From contig NZ_JAFBBV010000001.1 in the NCBI RefSeq assembly GCF_016907365.1, positions 434,001-498,000 of the forward strand: 64,000 nt of DNA, read 5' to 3'. The DNA is from Oerskovia paurometabola (GTDB lineage Bacteria > Actinomycetota > Actinomycetes > Actinomycetales > Cellulomonadaceae). Positions 24,214 to 32,528 of this stretch are shown one piece after another (positions within the stretch are counted from its first letter, which is position 1; every line of letters begins with the position of its first letter). The position numbers and the translations under genes were made by a program. The notes below the pieces were generated by a model, which searched no databases, was not told where the DNA came from, and was given only the letters and a program-made list of their open reading frames with translations.

Positions 24214-25947
24214 GTGAGAACACGTCCGATCGTCCCGTCCGTCGCCGCGCTGAGCCTGGGGCTCGCCGCGGTGTTCGTCCCGCCGGCCGCCGCCGCGCCG
24301 CCGGCACCACCCGCGCCGCTCGAGGACCACGTCACGGGCGCCGCCGTCATGGAGCACCTCGAGCAGTTCCAGGCCATCGCGGACGCCAACGGCGGCAACC
24401 GCGCCCTGGAGACCCCGGGGTACGAGGCGAGCGCCGCGTACGTCGAGCAGGTCCTGACCGACGCCGGGTACACGCCCGAGCGCCAGTACTTCACGTTCGA
24501 GGACCTCGTGACCGACGAGCTGTCGCTCACGGCCGGCGGGGTCGCGGTCACGCAGAGCGTCTTCCCGGCGGAGTTCGCGCCCGACACCCCGCCGGAAGGC
24601 GTCACGGGACCCGTCGTCCAGCCGGCCGACGCCCTCAAGCAGGGCTGCACGCCCGACGCGTGGGCAGGCGTCGCGGCCACGGGCGGCGTCGCCCTGGTCA
24701 GCCGAGGGTCCTGCAACTTCTCGCTCAAGGTCCAGCACGCTGCCGCCGCGGGGGCGGCGGCCGTCATCATCTACAACAACACGGCGGGCCCCATCAGCCC
24801 GACGCTCGGCGAGCCCAGCGACGCGTGGGTGCCCACTGTCGGCATCACGCAGGCCGACGGGCAGGCCATCGTCGCGGGGGTCGCGGGCGGGCAGACGAGC
24901 GCGACGTACGTGCTGCAGACCTCGACCATCTCGCACACGACGTTCAACATCCTCGCCGAGACCGGCACGGGCCGGGCGGACAACGTCGTCATGCTCGGTG
25001 CGCACCTCGACGGCGTGCCCGAGGGGCCGGGCATCAACGACAACGGGTCGGGTTCCGCGGCGATCCTCGAGACCGCGGTCCAGCTCGCCGAGCACGGCGG
25101 CCCGCTCGACAACCAGGTGCGGTTCGCCTGGTGGGGCGCCGAGGAGGTGGGGCTGGTCGGGTCGACGCACTACGTCGACGACCTCGTCGCGAACGACCCG
25201 GCCGCGCTCGACCAGATCGCGACCTACCTGAACTTCGACATGGTGGGCTCGCCCAACTACGTGATCGGGGTCTACGACGCCGACGAGTCCACGTATCCGG
25301 CGCCGGTCGAGGTGCCGCCGGGCTCGCCCGAGACCGAGGACGTCTTCACGGACTACTTCGACTCGATCGGGCAGGCGTGGGTCGACTCGGAGTTCTCGGG
25401 CCGCTCGGACTACCAGGCGTTCATCGCGAACGGCGTCCCCGCGTCGGGCCTGTTCACGGGCGCCGACGACGTCAAGACCGAGGCCGAGGTCGCGCTGTTC
25501 GGCGGCACGGCGGGGATCTGGCAGGACCCGAACTACCACTCGGCGAACGACGACATCGAGAACATCGACCCGGTCGCGCTCGACATCAACGCCAAGGCGA
25601 TCGCGCACGCCACGGCGTCGCTCGCGGCGGACACGTCGGCGATCAACGGCGTGGTCTCGCCGGTCGACCCCGAGCTGACGGGGCTGTCGGCGACCGCGCG
25701 ATGCACGGGCAAGGTGGCCTCGCTGTCGGTCGTCGCGACCAACGGCGAGGACCGACCGCTCGACGTCCGCATCACGACCCCGTTCGGCGAGAAGACGTTC
25801 AACCACGTCAACCCGGACAAGCTTGCGCACCAGTCGTTCAGCGCGAGGTCAGGGTCGCTCGCGGCGGGCAGCGTGACGGTGCGGGCGTGGGACGACACGG
25901 GCTCGCAGGAGACGTACACGCTCGACTACGCGGCGCTCACCTGCTGA
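24214..25947 (+). CDS. Secreted M28-family zinc aminopeptidase with PA domain
   Basis: 577 residues from GTG 24214 (GGAGGAGAAC upstream). Signal peptide to about residue 29 (AAVFVPPAAAAPP). PA insert at ~140-240 (ALVSRGSCNFSLKVQHAAAAG). Catalytic M28 domain: GAHLDGVPEGPGINDNGSG (His and bridging Asp near 265-278), WWGAEEVGLVG (catalytic Glu-Glu near 309), NFDMVG (Asp near 343) and YHSANDDIENID (final His near 450). C-terminal ~80 residues have two Cys (TARCTGK, ALTC) that may be disulfide-bonded. Resembles Streptomyces aminopeptidase and yeast aminopeptidase Y; releases N-terminal amino acids from extracellular peptides. Confidence 0.93.
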   Translation: MRTRPIVPSVAALSLGLAAVFVPPAAAAPPAPPAPLEDHVTGAAVMEHLEQFQAIADANGGNRALETPGYEASAAYVEQVLTDAGYTPERQYFTFEDLVTDELSLTAGGVAVTQSVFPAEFAPDTPPEGVTGPVVQPADALKQGCTPDAWAGVAATGGVALVSRGSCNFSLKVQHAAAAGAAAVIIYNNTAGPISPTLGEPSDAWVPTVGITQADGQAIVAGVAGGQTSATYVLQTSTISHTTFNILAETGTGRADNVVMLGAHLDGVPEGPGINDNGSGSAAILETAVQLAEHGGPLDNQVRFAWWGAEEVGLVGSTHYVDDLVANDPAALDQIATYLNFDMVGSPNYVIGVYDADESTYPAPVEVPPGSPETEDVFTDYFDSIGQAWVDSEFSGRSDYQAFIANGVPASGLFTGADDVKTEAEVALFGGTAGIWQDPNYHSANDDIENIDPVALDINAKAIAHATASLAADTSAINGVVSPVDPELTGLSATARCTGKVASLSVVATNGEDRPLDVRITTPFGEKTFNHVNPDKLAHQSFSARSGSLAAGSVTVRAWDDTGSQETYTLDYAALTC

Positions 25948-25989
25948 CCTGACCGTGAGACCGAGGTCGCCTCTACCTCGGCGGCAGTA

Positions 25990-26046
25990 CCCGACGGCGC
26001 CCCCTCCTCCGGCGAGACTCTCGCCGGAGGAGGGGGCGCCGTCGGG
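25990..26046. terminator. Very long perfect hairpin between convergent genes
   Basis: 27-bp perfect stem with a 3-nt loop (ACT). The base of the stem is CCCGACGGCG / CGCCGTCGGG, i.e. two inverted copies of the dispersed element, and the upper part is CCCCCTCCTCCGGCGAG and its complement. It sits between the aminopeptidase stop and the stop of the APC permease and should terminate both. Confidence 0.85.
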
Positions 26047-26056
26047 CACGGGGAGG

Positions 26057-27601
26057 TCAGGCCGGTGGGGCTGGGTCGCCCGGCGAACCCGGTGGGCCGG
26101 CTGCCGCGGCCGCCTCCGCCTCGCGTGCCGCGACGTTGCGCTTCGAGAGCAGGCTGTGCCGGTACCCGAACGACGCGTAGATCACGAGCCCGATCACGAC
26201 CCACACGAGGAACCGCAGCCACGTGAGCGTCGTCAGGTTCGTCATGAGCCACAGGCACGCGACTCCCGAGAAGATGGGCAGCACGGGGGACCACGGGACG
26301 CGGAACCCGCGCTGGATGTCGGGCCGGGAGCGACGCAGGATCGGGATGCCGAAGCTCACGAGCACGAACGCCGACAGCGTGCCGATGTTGATCATCTCCT
26401 CGAGCAGCTCGACCTGCGCGAGCCCCGCGATGAGCGCGACCACGATGCCAGCGCCCACCTGGAGGCGGACCGGGGTGTGGAAGCGGTGCGAGGTCTTGGA
26501 GACGCCGCGTGGCAGCAGACCGTCGCGGCTCATCGAGAACATGACGCGCGTGAGCCCTAGGAGCAGCACCATGATCACGGTGGTCAGGCCGATGAGGATG
26601 CCGACCGAGATGACGCGTCCGGCCCAGTCGGCGCCCACCAGGATGAAGGCCGTGGTCAGGGAGGGATCCTCGGAGGCCGCGAGGTCGGTGTAGGAGACCA
26701 TGCCCGTGACGACGAGCGTCACCAGGATGTAGAGGACCGTGACGACCGCGAGGCCGCTCAGGATGCCCTTCGGGATGGTCTTCTGCGGGTCCTTGGCCTC
26801 CTCGGCGGTGGTCGCGACGACGTCGAACCCGATGAACGCGAAGAACACGAGCGCCGCGCCCGCGAGCAGGCCCATGACGCCGTACGTCGTGGGCTCGAGG
26901 CCCGTGAGGAAGCCGAGCAGGGGCTGCTCGAGCGCCGACTTCTCGGGCGCTGGCTGCGACGGCGGGATGAACGGCGTGTAGTTCTCGGCCTTGACGTAGA
27001 AGAAGCCGACGACGATCACGAACAGCGTGATCGCGACCTTGATGATCGTGAACACGCTGTTGATGCGGCTGCTGAGCTTGGTCCCGATCGCGAGGAGCGT
27101 CGTGAAGACCGCGACGATGAACACCGGCCCCCACTCGAGGTCCACGGGACCGATCGGGATGGTCAGCGGCAGGTCCACCCCGAACAGCGAGAACGCGTCC
27201 GCGAGGTAGATGCCCCAGAACTTCGCGATCACCGACGCAGCGAGCAGCATCTCCAGGATGAGGTCCCAGCCGATGATCCACGCGACGAGCTCGCCCATGG
27301 TCGCGTAGGAGAACGTGTAGGCCGAGCCCGCGATGGGCAGGGCCGAGGCGAACTCGGCGTAGCACATGACGGCGAGCGCGCACACGATCGAGGCGATGAC
27401 GAACGAGATGATGACCGACGGCCCGGCGAAGTTCGCGGCGGCCGTCGCGCCGACCGAGAAGATGCCCGCCCCGACCGCGACCGCGACACCCATGACCGCG
27501 AGGTCCCAGGCGTTGAGGTCGCGCTTGAGCGACCGTTCCGGGTCGTCGAGGGCTGCGAGGGACTCCTCGACGGACTTGAGTCGTAGAACACCGTTGGCCA
27601 T
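26057..27601 (-). CDS. Amino acid permease (APC superfamily, cationic amino acid transporter type)
   Basis: 514 residues from ATG 27601. 12-14 membrane segments; LNAWDLAVMGVAVAVGAGIF (residues ~29-48) with the conserved G-x-G-I-F loop, SYATMGELVAWIIGWDLILE near 102, and FFAFIGFDVVATTAEEAKDP near 250 place it in the CAT/YfnA branch. The C-terminal two extra segments are typical of this branch. Proton-linked amino acid uptake; substrate unknown. Different branch from the permease at 11751. Confidence 0.9.
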   Translation of the reverse strand: MANGVLRLKSVEESLAALDDPERSLKRDLNAWDLAVMGVAVAVGAGIFSVGATAAANFAGPSVIISFVIASIVCALAVMCYAEFASALPIAGSAYTFSYATMGELVAWIIGWDLILEMLLAASVIAKFWGIYLADAFSLFGVDLPLTIPIGPVDLEWGPVFIVAVFTTLLAIGTKLSSRINSVFTIIKVAITLFVIVVGFFYVKAENYTPFIPPSQPAPEKSALEQPLLGFLTGLEPTTYGVMGLLAGAALVFFAFIGFDVVATTAEEAKDPQKTIPKGILSGLAVVTVLYILVTLVVTGMVSYTDLAASEDPSLTTAFILVGADWAGRVISVGILIGLTTVIMVLLLGLTRVMFSMSRDGLLPRGVSKTSHRFHTPVRLQVGAGIVVALIAGLAQVELLEEMINIGTLSAFVLVSFGIPILRRSRPDIQRGFRVPWSPVLPIFSGVACLWLMTNLTTLTWLRFLVWVVIGLVIYASFGYRHSLLSKRNVAAREAEAAAAAGPPGSPGDPAPPA

Positions 27602-27660
27602 CGGACCAGTCTGTCCGGCGGGTCGCCAACACGCGCGGCGGGGGCGCGCGCCGCCCACGG

Positions 27661-27735
27661 TGACGGGGCCACCCGCCCACGGTGACCGGGCCACCCGCCC
27701 AGGGTGACCGGGCCACCCGCCCACGGTGACGGGAC
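27661..27735. repeat. 22-bp tandem repeat, about 3.4 copies
   Basis: Units TGACSGGGCCACCCGCCCAS with GG at the end start at 27661, 27683 and 27705; a fourth partial unit starts at 27727. Only 1-2 substitutions between units. The run lies between the divergent APC permease and MOSC genes, upstream of both starts. A looser relative of the unit (GGTGACGTG with CCCGCC) occurs twice at 23153-23190 before the glpF stop. Confidence 0.8.
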
Positions 27736-27795
27736 GGACTCGCCGGTGCGACGCCGTCGGGCCGGAGCGGTGCGCGGACCTGGGAGAATCCTCCG

Positions 27796-28488
27796 GTGAC
27801 CCTCTCGACCCCGGAACCCGTCCGACCCGGCGCGAGCACCGCGACCGGCGAGCTCCTCGCGGTGTGCCGCGTGCACGTCCTGCTGCCCGACGCGGGCGCG
27901 GTCGGAGTGACCGCGATCGACAAGCGACCCGTCGAGGGACCCGTCAAGGTCCGGCCCCTGGGGCTGTACGCCGACGTGCAGGCCGACCGCGCGCACCACG
28001 GCGGTGAGGAGCAGGCCGTGTACGCGTACTCGCAGGAGGACGCCGACCACTGGTCGGCCGAGCTCGGCTACGAGGTCACGCCCGGGCTGTTCGGGGAGAA
28101 CTTCCGCACGCGCGGCGTCGCGGCGAGCGGGGCCCTGATCGGTGAGCGCTGGCAGGTGGGGTCCGCGGTCCTGGAGGTCACGCAGCCGCGCACGCCGTGC
28201 TCGACGTTCGCGCGGCGGCTCGGCGAGGAGCGCTGGGTCAAGAGGTTCACCGACGCGAACCGCACGGGCGCGTACCTGCGGGTCGTGACCCCGGGCGAGG
28301 TGCGGGCCGGGGACGCGGTCGAGGTCGTTCACCGGCCCTCGCACGGCGTGCGCATCGCGGACTGGTTCGGGGCGCGCGTCGCGGGCACGACGGTCGAGGT
28401 CTCGCAGCGCCTGCTCGCGGCCGAGGCCGCAGGCGAGGTCCGGTTGTCGGCCGAGGTGCGGGAGCGCGCCGAGCGCGCCGTCCGCTGA
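27796..28488 (+). CDS. MOSC-domain protein
   Basis: 230 residues, GTG start. MOSC core: RPLGLYADVQADRAHHGG near residue 55, YSQEDADHWSAELG near 77, GLFGENFRTRG near 97 and the key Cys in TQPRTPCSTFARRLG near 136, the residue proposed to carry sulfur or the molybdenum ligand in MOSC proteins. Same layout as E. coli YiiM, which reduces N-hydroxylated bases with a molybdenum cofactor. Here the electron-transfer partners are not adjacent. Convergent with the PH-domain gene. Confidence 0.88.
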   Translation: MTLSTPEPVRPGASTATGELLAVCRVHVLLPDAGAVGVTAIDKRPVEGPVKVRPLGLYADVQADRAHHGGEEQAVYAYSQEDADHWSAELGYEVTPGLFGENFRTRGVAASGALIGERWQVGSAVLEVTQPRTPCSTFARRLGEERWVKRFTDANRTGAYLRVVTPGEVRAGDAVEVVHRPSHGVRIADWFGARVAGTTVEVSQRLLAAEAAGEVRLSAEVRERAERAVR

Positions 28489-28493
28489 TCCGT

Positions 28494-28556
28494 CGCTGAG
28501 TGCGGAGTACTTGTCGCCGGATCGCCCGTTCGACGACAAGTACTCCGCACTCAGCG
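28494..28556. terminator. Long perfect hairpin between convergent genes
   Basis: 23-bp perfect arms (CGCTGAGTGCGGAGTACTTG and TCG, with complement) and a 17-nt loop, between the MOSC and PH-domain stops. The arm is much less GC-rich than its surroundings. Confidence 0.8.
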
Positions 28557-28560
28557 CGCA

Positions 28561-29085
28561 TCAGGCGCGCCGCGGCTCGGCCGGGGGCCACTCGCCGTCG
28601 TCCGAGCCGTCGTCGGCCGCGAACAGCAGCTCGTGCAGCCGGACCTGGACCTCCTCGACGTGCGGGACGTCGGGCAGGGTCATGCCGGGCTTGGCGGTCG
28701 CGTCCGAGATGATGAGCGTCCCGCAGCCGAACATGCGGTCGACCAGGTCCTTCTCGTACGTGACGTCGTTGATGCGGTAGAGCGGGATGTCGCGGCCCGT
28801 GCGCGTGAGGATGCCGGTGCGTGTCGACAGGCGCTTGGTCGTCACCGTGTACTTGGTCGTCAGCCAGCGCAGGTGCGGCACGACGACCCACACGAACGCC
28901 GCGACCGCCGCCACGCCGAGCGTGCCCCACAGGATCACGGGGTGCTCGGGGGAGAACCAGAGGATCGCCGCCGCCGCGGCCACGATCAGGACCAGGACCA
29001 GGATCGGCAGGAACAGGGCCTTGGGGTGGGTCCGCAGCTCCATGACGACGGTCTCGCCCTCGGCGAGGTTCTTGTTGACGCTCAT
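28561..29085 (-). CDS. PH-domain (YdbS/YdbT-like, bPH2) membrane protein
   Basis: 174 residues from ATG 29085; an ATG 9 bases further upstream is possible. Two membrane segments (ALFLPILVLVLIVAAAAAIL and VILWGTLGVAAVAAFVWVV, residues ~25-70), then a bacterial PH domain starting LTTKYTVTTKRLSTRTGILTR and DIPLYRINDVTYEKDLVDRM, the conserved motif of this family (RT-G-L-R-IP-L-R-I-V). An acidic C-terminal tail follows. Envelope protein of unknown role. Lies 48 bases downstream of the phosphatase gene and probably in one transcript with it. Confidence 0.87.
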   Translation of the reverse strand: MSVNKNLAEGETVVMELRTHPKALFLPILVLVLIVAAAAAILWFSPEHPVILWGTLGVAAVAAFVWVVVPHLRWLTTKYTVTTKRLSTRTGILTRTGRDIPLYRINDVTYEKDLVDRMFGCGTLIISDATAKPGMTLPDVPHVEEVQVRLHELLFAADDGSDDGEWPPAEPRRA

Positions 29086-29133
29086 GGGGAGCATCGTGCC
29101 ACCCCGGGTGGGTGTCGCGGCGCGGTGTCCCGG

Positions 29134-29763
29134 TCAGGCCGTCGGCAGGTTCCACCCCTCGACCGTGCGCAGGCCGTGCCCGTGGCCGAGCAGGCTGATG
29201 CTCGCGGTGCCCAGCTCGAACCGCGCGGCGGTCGCGGGTCCCAGCTCGAGCCAGACCGCGGCGAGCACGCGCAGCAGGTGACCGTGCGCGACGAGCAGGA
29301 CGTCGCCGCCGTCGCGCAGCACGGGGTCGACGCGCCTGACGACTGCCCGCGCCCGGTCGGCGACGTCGTCGAGCGTCTCGCCCTGCCGGGTCCCCGGCTC
29401 GCCCGGGGCGCCCTCGGCACGGGGCACCACGTGCACGCCGTCTCGGAAGATCAGCCAGTCGCGCCCGATCTCCTCGCTCACGTCGTCGGCCGTGCGGCCC
29501 TCGACGGGGCCGTAGTCCCACTCGGCGAGGTTCGGTTCGGCGACCGCGTCGGGGTAGCCCGCGAGCTCGGCGGTCCGCCGGGCGCGCAGCAGCGGGCTGC
29601 GCAGGGCGAGGGCGAACGAGCGTCCGGCGAGGAACGCCCCGGCCGCCCGGGCCTGGTCCTCGCCGAGCGGGGTCAGGGGGATGTCGCTCGTGCCGGTGTG
29701 CTGGCCGGAGCGGCTCCACTCGGTCTCACCGTGCCGCAGGAGCACGAGCTGGGGGTCGGGCAT
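29134..29763 (-). CDS. Histidine phosphatase family protein (phosphoglycerate mutase-like)
   Basis: 209 residues from ATG 29763. Catalytic LLRHGETEWS (His11) at the N-terminus, SPLLRARRTAEL (Arg near 60), acid EWDYGPVEGRT near 84 and second His in LLVAHGHLLRVL near 160: a complete branched histidine phosphatase. Resembles the SixA/CobC/acid phosphatase branch; substrate unknown. Confidence 0.9.
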   Translation of the reverse strand: MPDPQLVLLRHGETEWSRSGQHTGTSDIPLTPLGEDQARAAGAFLAGRSFALALRSPLLRARRTAELAGYPDAVAEPNLAEWDYGPVEGRTADDVSEEIGRDWLIFRDGVHVVPRAEGAPGEPGTRQGETLDDVADRARAVVRRVDPVLRDGGDVLLVAHGHLLRVLAAVWLELGPATAARFELGTASISLLGHGHGLRTVEGWNLPTA

Positions 29764-29980
29764 GGGGTCCTCCGGGGTCGGGGTGCTGTTCCGAGCATCC
29801 CCCAGGCCCGACGGCGGAGCACCCGCTGGGCGGCCGTCGTACCCCGCGGACGGGTCGCCCGGGAGACGGGCCGGGGGCCGCCGAAGGGCCTCCGGCGGCG
29901 CCCGCACGGGGAGGCCGCGAGCGGGTGTGACCGAGTCGGGGGTCGTCCTGGAGCCTGTTCTGGCTCTAGGCTCGTCCGTC

Positions 29981-30175
29981 ATGACCACCTACTCGATCCT
30001 GACGGCGACCGCTGCGCTGCGAGGCGAACCGTTCGAGGCCGAGACCGACGAGGCGGCGCTCGACGTCGTCCGGTCACGCAAGCGGAGCGGGAACCTGCCG
30101 CTCACCTCGTTCTCGTTGCAGACCTCGGACGACCGCACGGTCGCGTCGTGGAGCGGGGCGCACGAGGTCGTCTGA
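29981..30175 (+). CDS. Hypothetical small protein (64 residues)
   Basis: Starts MTTYSILTATAALRGEPFEA and ends DRTVASWSGAHEVV. Shows GC3-biased codon usage like the neighbours and convergent placement 8 bases from the GNAT stop. Balanced composition with a predicted helix in the middle (DEAALDVVRSRKRSG). No family recognised, no signal peptide. Confidence 0.5.
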   Translation: MTTYSILTATAALRGEPFEAETDEAALDVVRSRKRSGNLPLTSFSLQTSDDRTVASWSGAHEVV

Positions 30176-30183
30176 CCCGCTGG

Positions 30184-30852
30184 CTACCCGGCGCGCAGCG
30201 CGTCCGTCGAGGTGTCGTCCGCCCTGGCCGCGTCCTGGACGCCGAGCGTCGTCCCCAGGGTGAGCCCGCCGTCGTCGGGGTCCGAGAGGGGGGCGAGGCC
30301 CAGCCGGGAGTAGAACGCGATCGCGCCGTGGTTCTTGGCGCCGACGCCGAGGTGCAGGCCCGGGACGCCGAGGTCCGTGAGCTGGCCCGTGAGGTGCTCG
30401 ATCATGCGTCGTCCCCAGCCGGTGCCCTGCGCCTCGGGGAGCAGGTCGATGTGCAGGTGCGCGGGGTGCGTCGCGGGCTCGGTGAGCCAGGGTCGCGGCG
30501 TCGCGGCGGTGCGGTCGTGGATCTGGCGGACCAGGCGCGCGTCGGGCGTGGGGTCGGCGGGGTCCGGAAGGGGGTACCGCTCGCGCAGGAACGGCCACCA
30601 CTCGCGCTCGCGCCACTCCTCGAAGGCCAGCGTGTCGCGGCAGCCGATCACGTAGCCGACGACGCGGTCGTCGTCGGTGACGAGCACGCTCACGAGCGAC
30701 GGGTCGTGGGCTGCGTAGGGCGCGGCGTAGATCTCGCCGAGCAGGCGTGGGTCGGAGTAGACGGCGGTCGCGTCGCGGCCGTTGTCTCCCGTGCGCAGGC
30801 AGATGTCGTACAGCGCGTCCAGGTCGCGGGGCGCGTAGGGCCGGATTCTCAC
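30184..30852 (-). CDS. GNAT-family N-acetyltransferase
   Basis: 222 residues. MRIRPYAPRDLDALYDICLRTG at the start and the acetyl-CoA loop QGTGWGRRMIEHL near residue 142 define the GNAT fold; HIDLLPEAQ before it is strand 4 and GAIAFYSRLGL near 182 is the C-terminal GNAT motif. The LRTGDNGRDAT segment and length match the acetyltransferases related to the C-terminal domain of bacterial O-GlcNAcase-like proteins. The substrate is unknown. Divergent from the ROK operon. Confidence 0.87.
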   Translation of the reverse strand: MRIRPYAPRDLDALYDICLRTGDNGRDATAVYSDPRLLGEIYAAPYAAHDPSLVSVLVTDDDRVVGYVIGCRDTLAFEEWREREWWPFLRERYPLPDPADPTPDARLVRQIHDRTAATPRPWLTEPATHPAHLHIDLLPEAQGTGWGRRMIEHLTGQLTDLGVPGLHLGVGAKNHGAIAFYSRLGLAPLSDPDDGGLTLGTTLGVQDAARADDTSTDALRAG

Positions 30853-30955
30853 GGTGGTGCCATCCCTGGGTCTCGGGTCGTCCGGCGCAGTGTCCTGGTC
30901 GCGATCGGGCTCGACCTCTTGCGCGGGGCGATGTCGTGTGGAAGATTACTAGTCA

Positions 30956-30970
30956 AGTTTACAGACAACT
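30956..30970. promoter_or_regulatory. Candidate ROK operator in an AT-rich promoter patch
   Basis: AGTTTACAGACAACT is an imperfect inverted repeat (AGTT...AACT) in a 40-base AT-rich island (30941-30980) that stands out in the GC-rich background, ~90 bases before the ROK regulator start. ROK repressors often bind such TTTAC/GTAAA-like dyads; assignment is inference. Confidence 0.4.
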
Positions 30971-31059
30971 ATCTCGACCGACATCGATGGTGACGTCAGG
31001 GTTCAGGCACTCTTGAGCCCGAGCACCGCGGACGCCGGGGCCGGACAGGAGATCACGCC

Positions 31060-32358
31060 GTGAGCACGGACAGCACCAAGAGGGTCGGCAACGCGACCGT
31101 CCTGCGCGCCCTCAACGACGGAGCCGCGCTCGAGGCCCTGTTCCGTCACGGGCCCACGACGTCCGCAGGTCTCCAGGAGAGGCTCGGCCTGTCGAAGCCC
31201 GCGACCGCGACCCTCGTCGCGCGCCTGGAGGCCGCCGGGCTCGTCGAACGCTCGGGACACCGGGACGGGCGCCCCGGTCCGCGGGCGGCCGTGTGGACGC
31301 TGCGCGCCGCCGCCGGACACGCGGCCGGCATCGACGTCACGGTCGGCAAGATCAGCGTCCTGGTCGCCGACCTCGGCGGCCGGGTGCTCGGCCGGGCCGA
31401 GCGCTCGGTCGAGTGGACCACGGACGAGCACCCCGGCGGTATGCACCTGGAAGTCGTGCGCGCCGTGGTGGACGAGGCCTGCGAGCGCGCCGAGATCGCT
31501 CGCGCCGACCTGCTCCAGGTCGCCGTCGGTTTCCCCGGATCGATCGACCCCGCGACCGGCAGGCTGGCGTACGCCCCGCACATCGAGGTCTGGAACGACC
31601 AGGACGTCGAGGCACAGCTCACCGAGGTGCTGGGTGTCCCGGTCGCGGTCGAGAACGACGTCAACCTCGTCGCGCTCGCCGAGCTCGCGCGCGACGACCT
31701 GGCCGACGCCCAGGACCTGTTCGTCCTGTGGGTCGACCAGGGCGTGGGGGCCGCGACGCTCCTCGACCGCCGCATCCGCCGTGGCCGCCACGGAGGCGCC
31801 GGCGAGATCGACCACGTCCCCGTCCCCGACCCTGCCCGTCGGGGTCGCGATCCCGAGGGCCGGTGCACGGTCGCCGACCTCGTCCAGCTCGACGGCGTCG
31901 CGCGCCTCGCCCAGGGGTACCGTCTGCCGCCGTTCGACGCGGCACCGCTCGACACGCTGCGGATCGACCCCGCCCCCGCCGGACGTGCGTCCGACGTCGC
32001 GCGCAGCCCCGAGGTCCGCAAGGCCGCGACGAGTGCGCTCGAGCGGGCCGGCAACGACCCGACCGGCGATGCCGGGGACTTCCTCGACGACCTCGCCCGG
32101 CGCCTCGCGAACGTCCTGAGCATGGTCATCGGGGTCCTCGACCCCGACGCAGTGGTGCTCGGGGGGGAGGTCGCGGTAGCCGGTGGCGAACAGCTCCGCC
32201 ACCGTGTCGCCACGGCCCTGGGTACCGAGCACGGTGCCCTCGCTCCAGTACTCCTGTCCACCGCACGGGGAGACGGCGTCGTCGAGGGAGCCCTCGCCGC
32301 GGCCCTCGACGAATCCCGGCGCCGGGTCTTCGAGGCAGGGAGCGTCGTCCCCTCCTAG
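31060..32358 (+). CDS. ROK-family transcriptional regulator
   Basis: 432 residues, GTG start with AGGAGA upstream. N-terminal winged helix (ALFRHGPTTSAGLQERLGLSKPATATLVARLEAAGLV, residues ~27-64, given in parts by SKPATAT and LEAAGLV), then the sugar-kinase-like ROK domain: GIDVTVGKISVLVADLGG (phosphate-binding strand) near 90, AVGFPGSIDP near 150, VENDVNLVALAEL near 195 and DQGVGAATLLDRRIRRGRHGGAGEIDHV near 230. The zinc-binding Cys cluster of canonical ROK proteins is largely missing (a single Cys in GRCTVAD). Precedes a sugar ABC importer and should control it in response to its sugar. Confidence 0.9.
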   Translation: MSTDSTKRVGNATVLRALNDGAALEALFRHGPTTSAGLQERLGLSKPATATLVARLEAAGLVERSGHRDGRPGPRAAVWTLRAAAGHAAGIDVTVGKISVLVADLGGRVLGRAERSVEWTTDEHPGGMHLEVVRAVVDEACERAEIARADLLQVAVGFPGSIDPATGRLAYAPHIEVWNDQDVEAQLTEVLGVPVAVENDVNLVALAELARDDLADAQDLFVLWVDQGVGAATLLDRRIRRGRHGGAGEIDHVPVPDPARRGRDPEGRCTVADLVQLDGVARLAQGYRLPPFDAAPLDTLRIDPAPAGRASDVARSPEVRKAATSALERAGNDPTGDAGDFLDDLARRLANVLSMVIGVLDPDAVVLGGEVAVAGGEQLRHRVATALGTEHGALAPVLLSTARGDGVVEGALAAALDESRRRVFEAGSVVPS

Positions 32359-32528
32359 CCCGCCGGGCCGACCCGGTCCGCCGGGACGACCCACCGACTC
32401 GCCAACCCCTCCGACCCCCACCAGACTCCACACCTCGCGACCACGGTCGACCACCCCCTGACCCGTCGCACCCTCCACCAGGCACTCCGCCGTCCCGGGC
32501 CCTCGCGCGCCCATTTTCCGAAGGAACG

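Noticed and set aside
28494..28556. Hairpins considered as CRISPR repeats or riboswitches
   Set aside because: Each is a single inverted repeat directly after stop codons, with no array or conserved riboswitch core.
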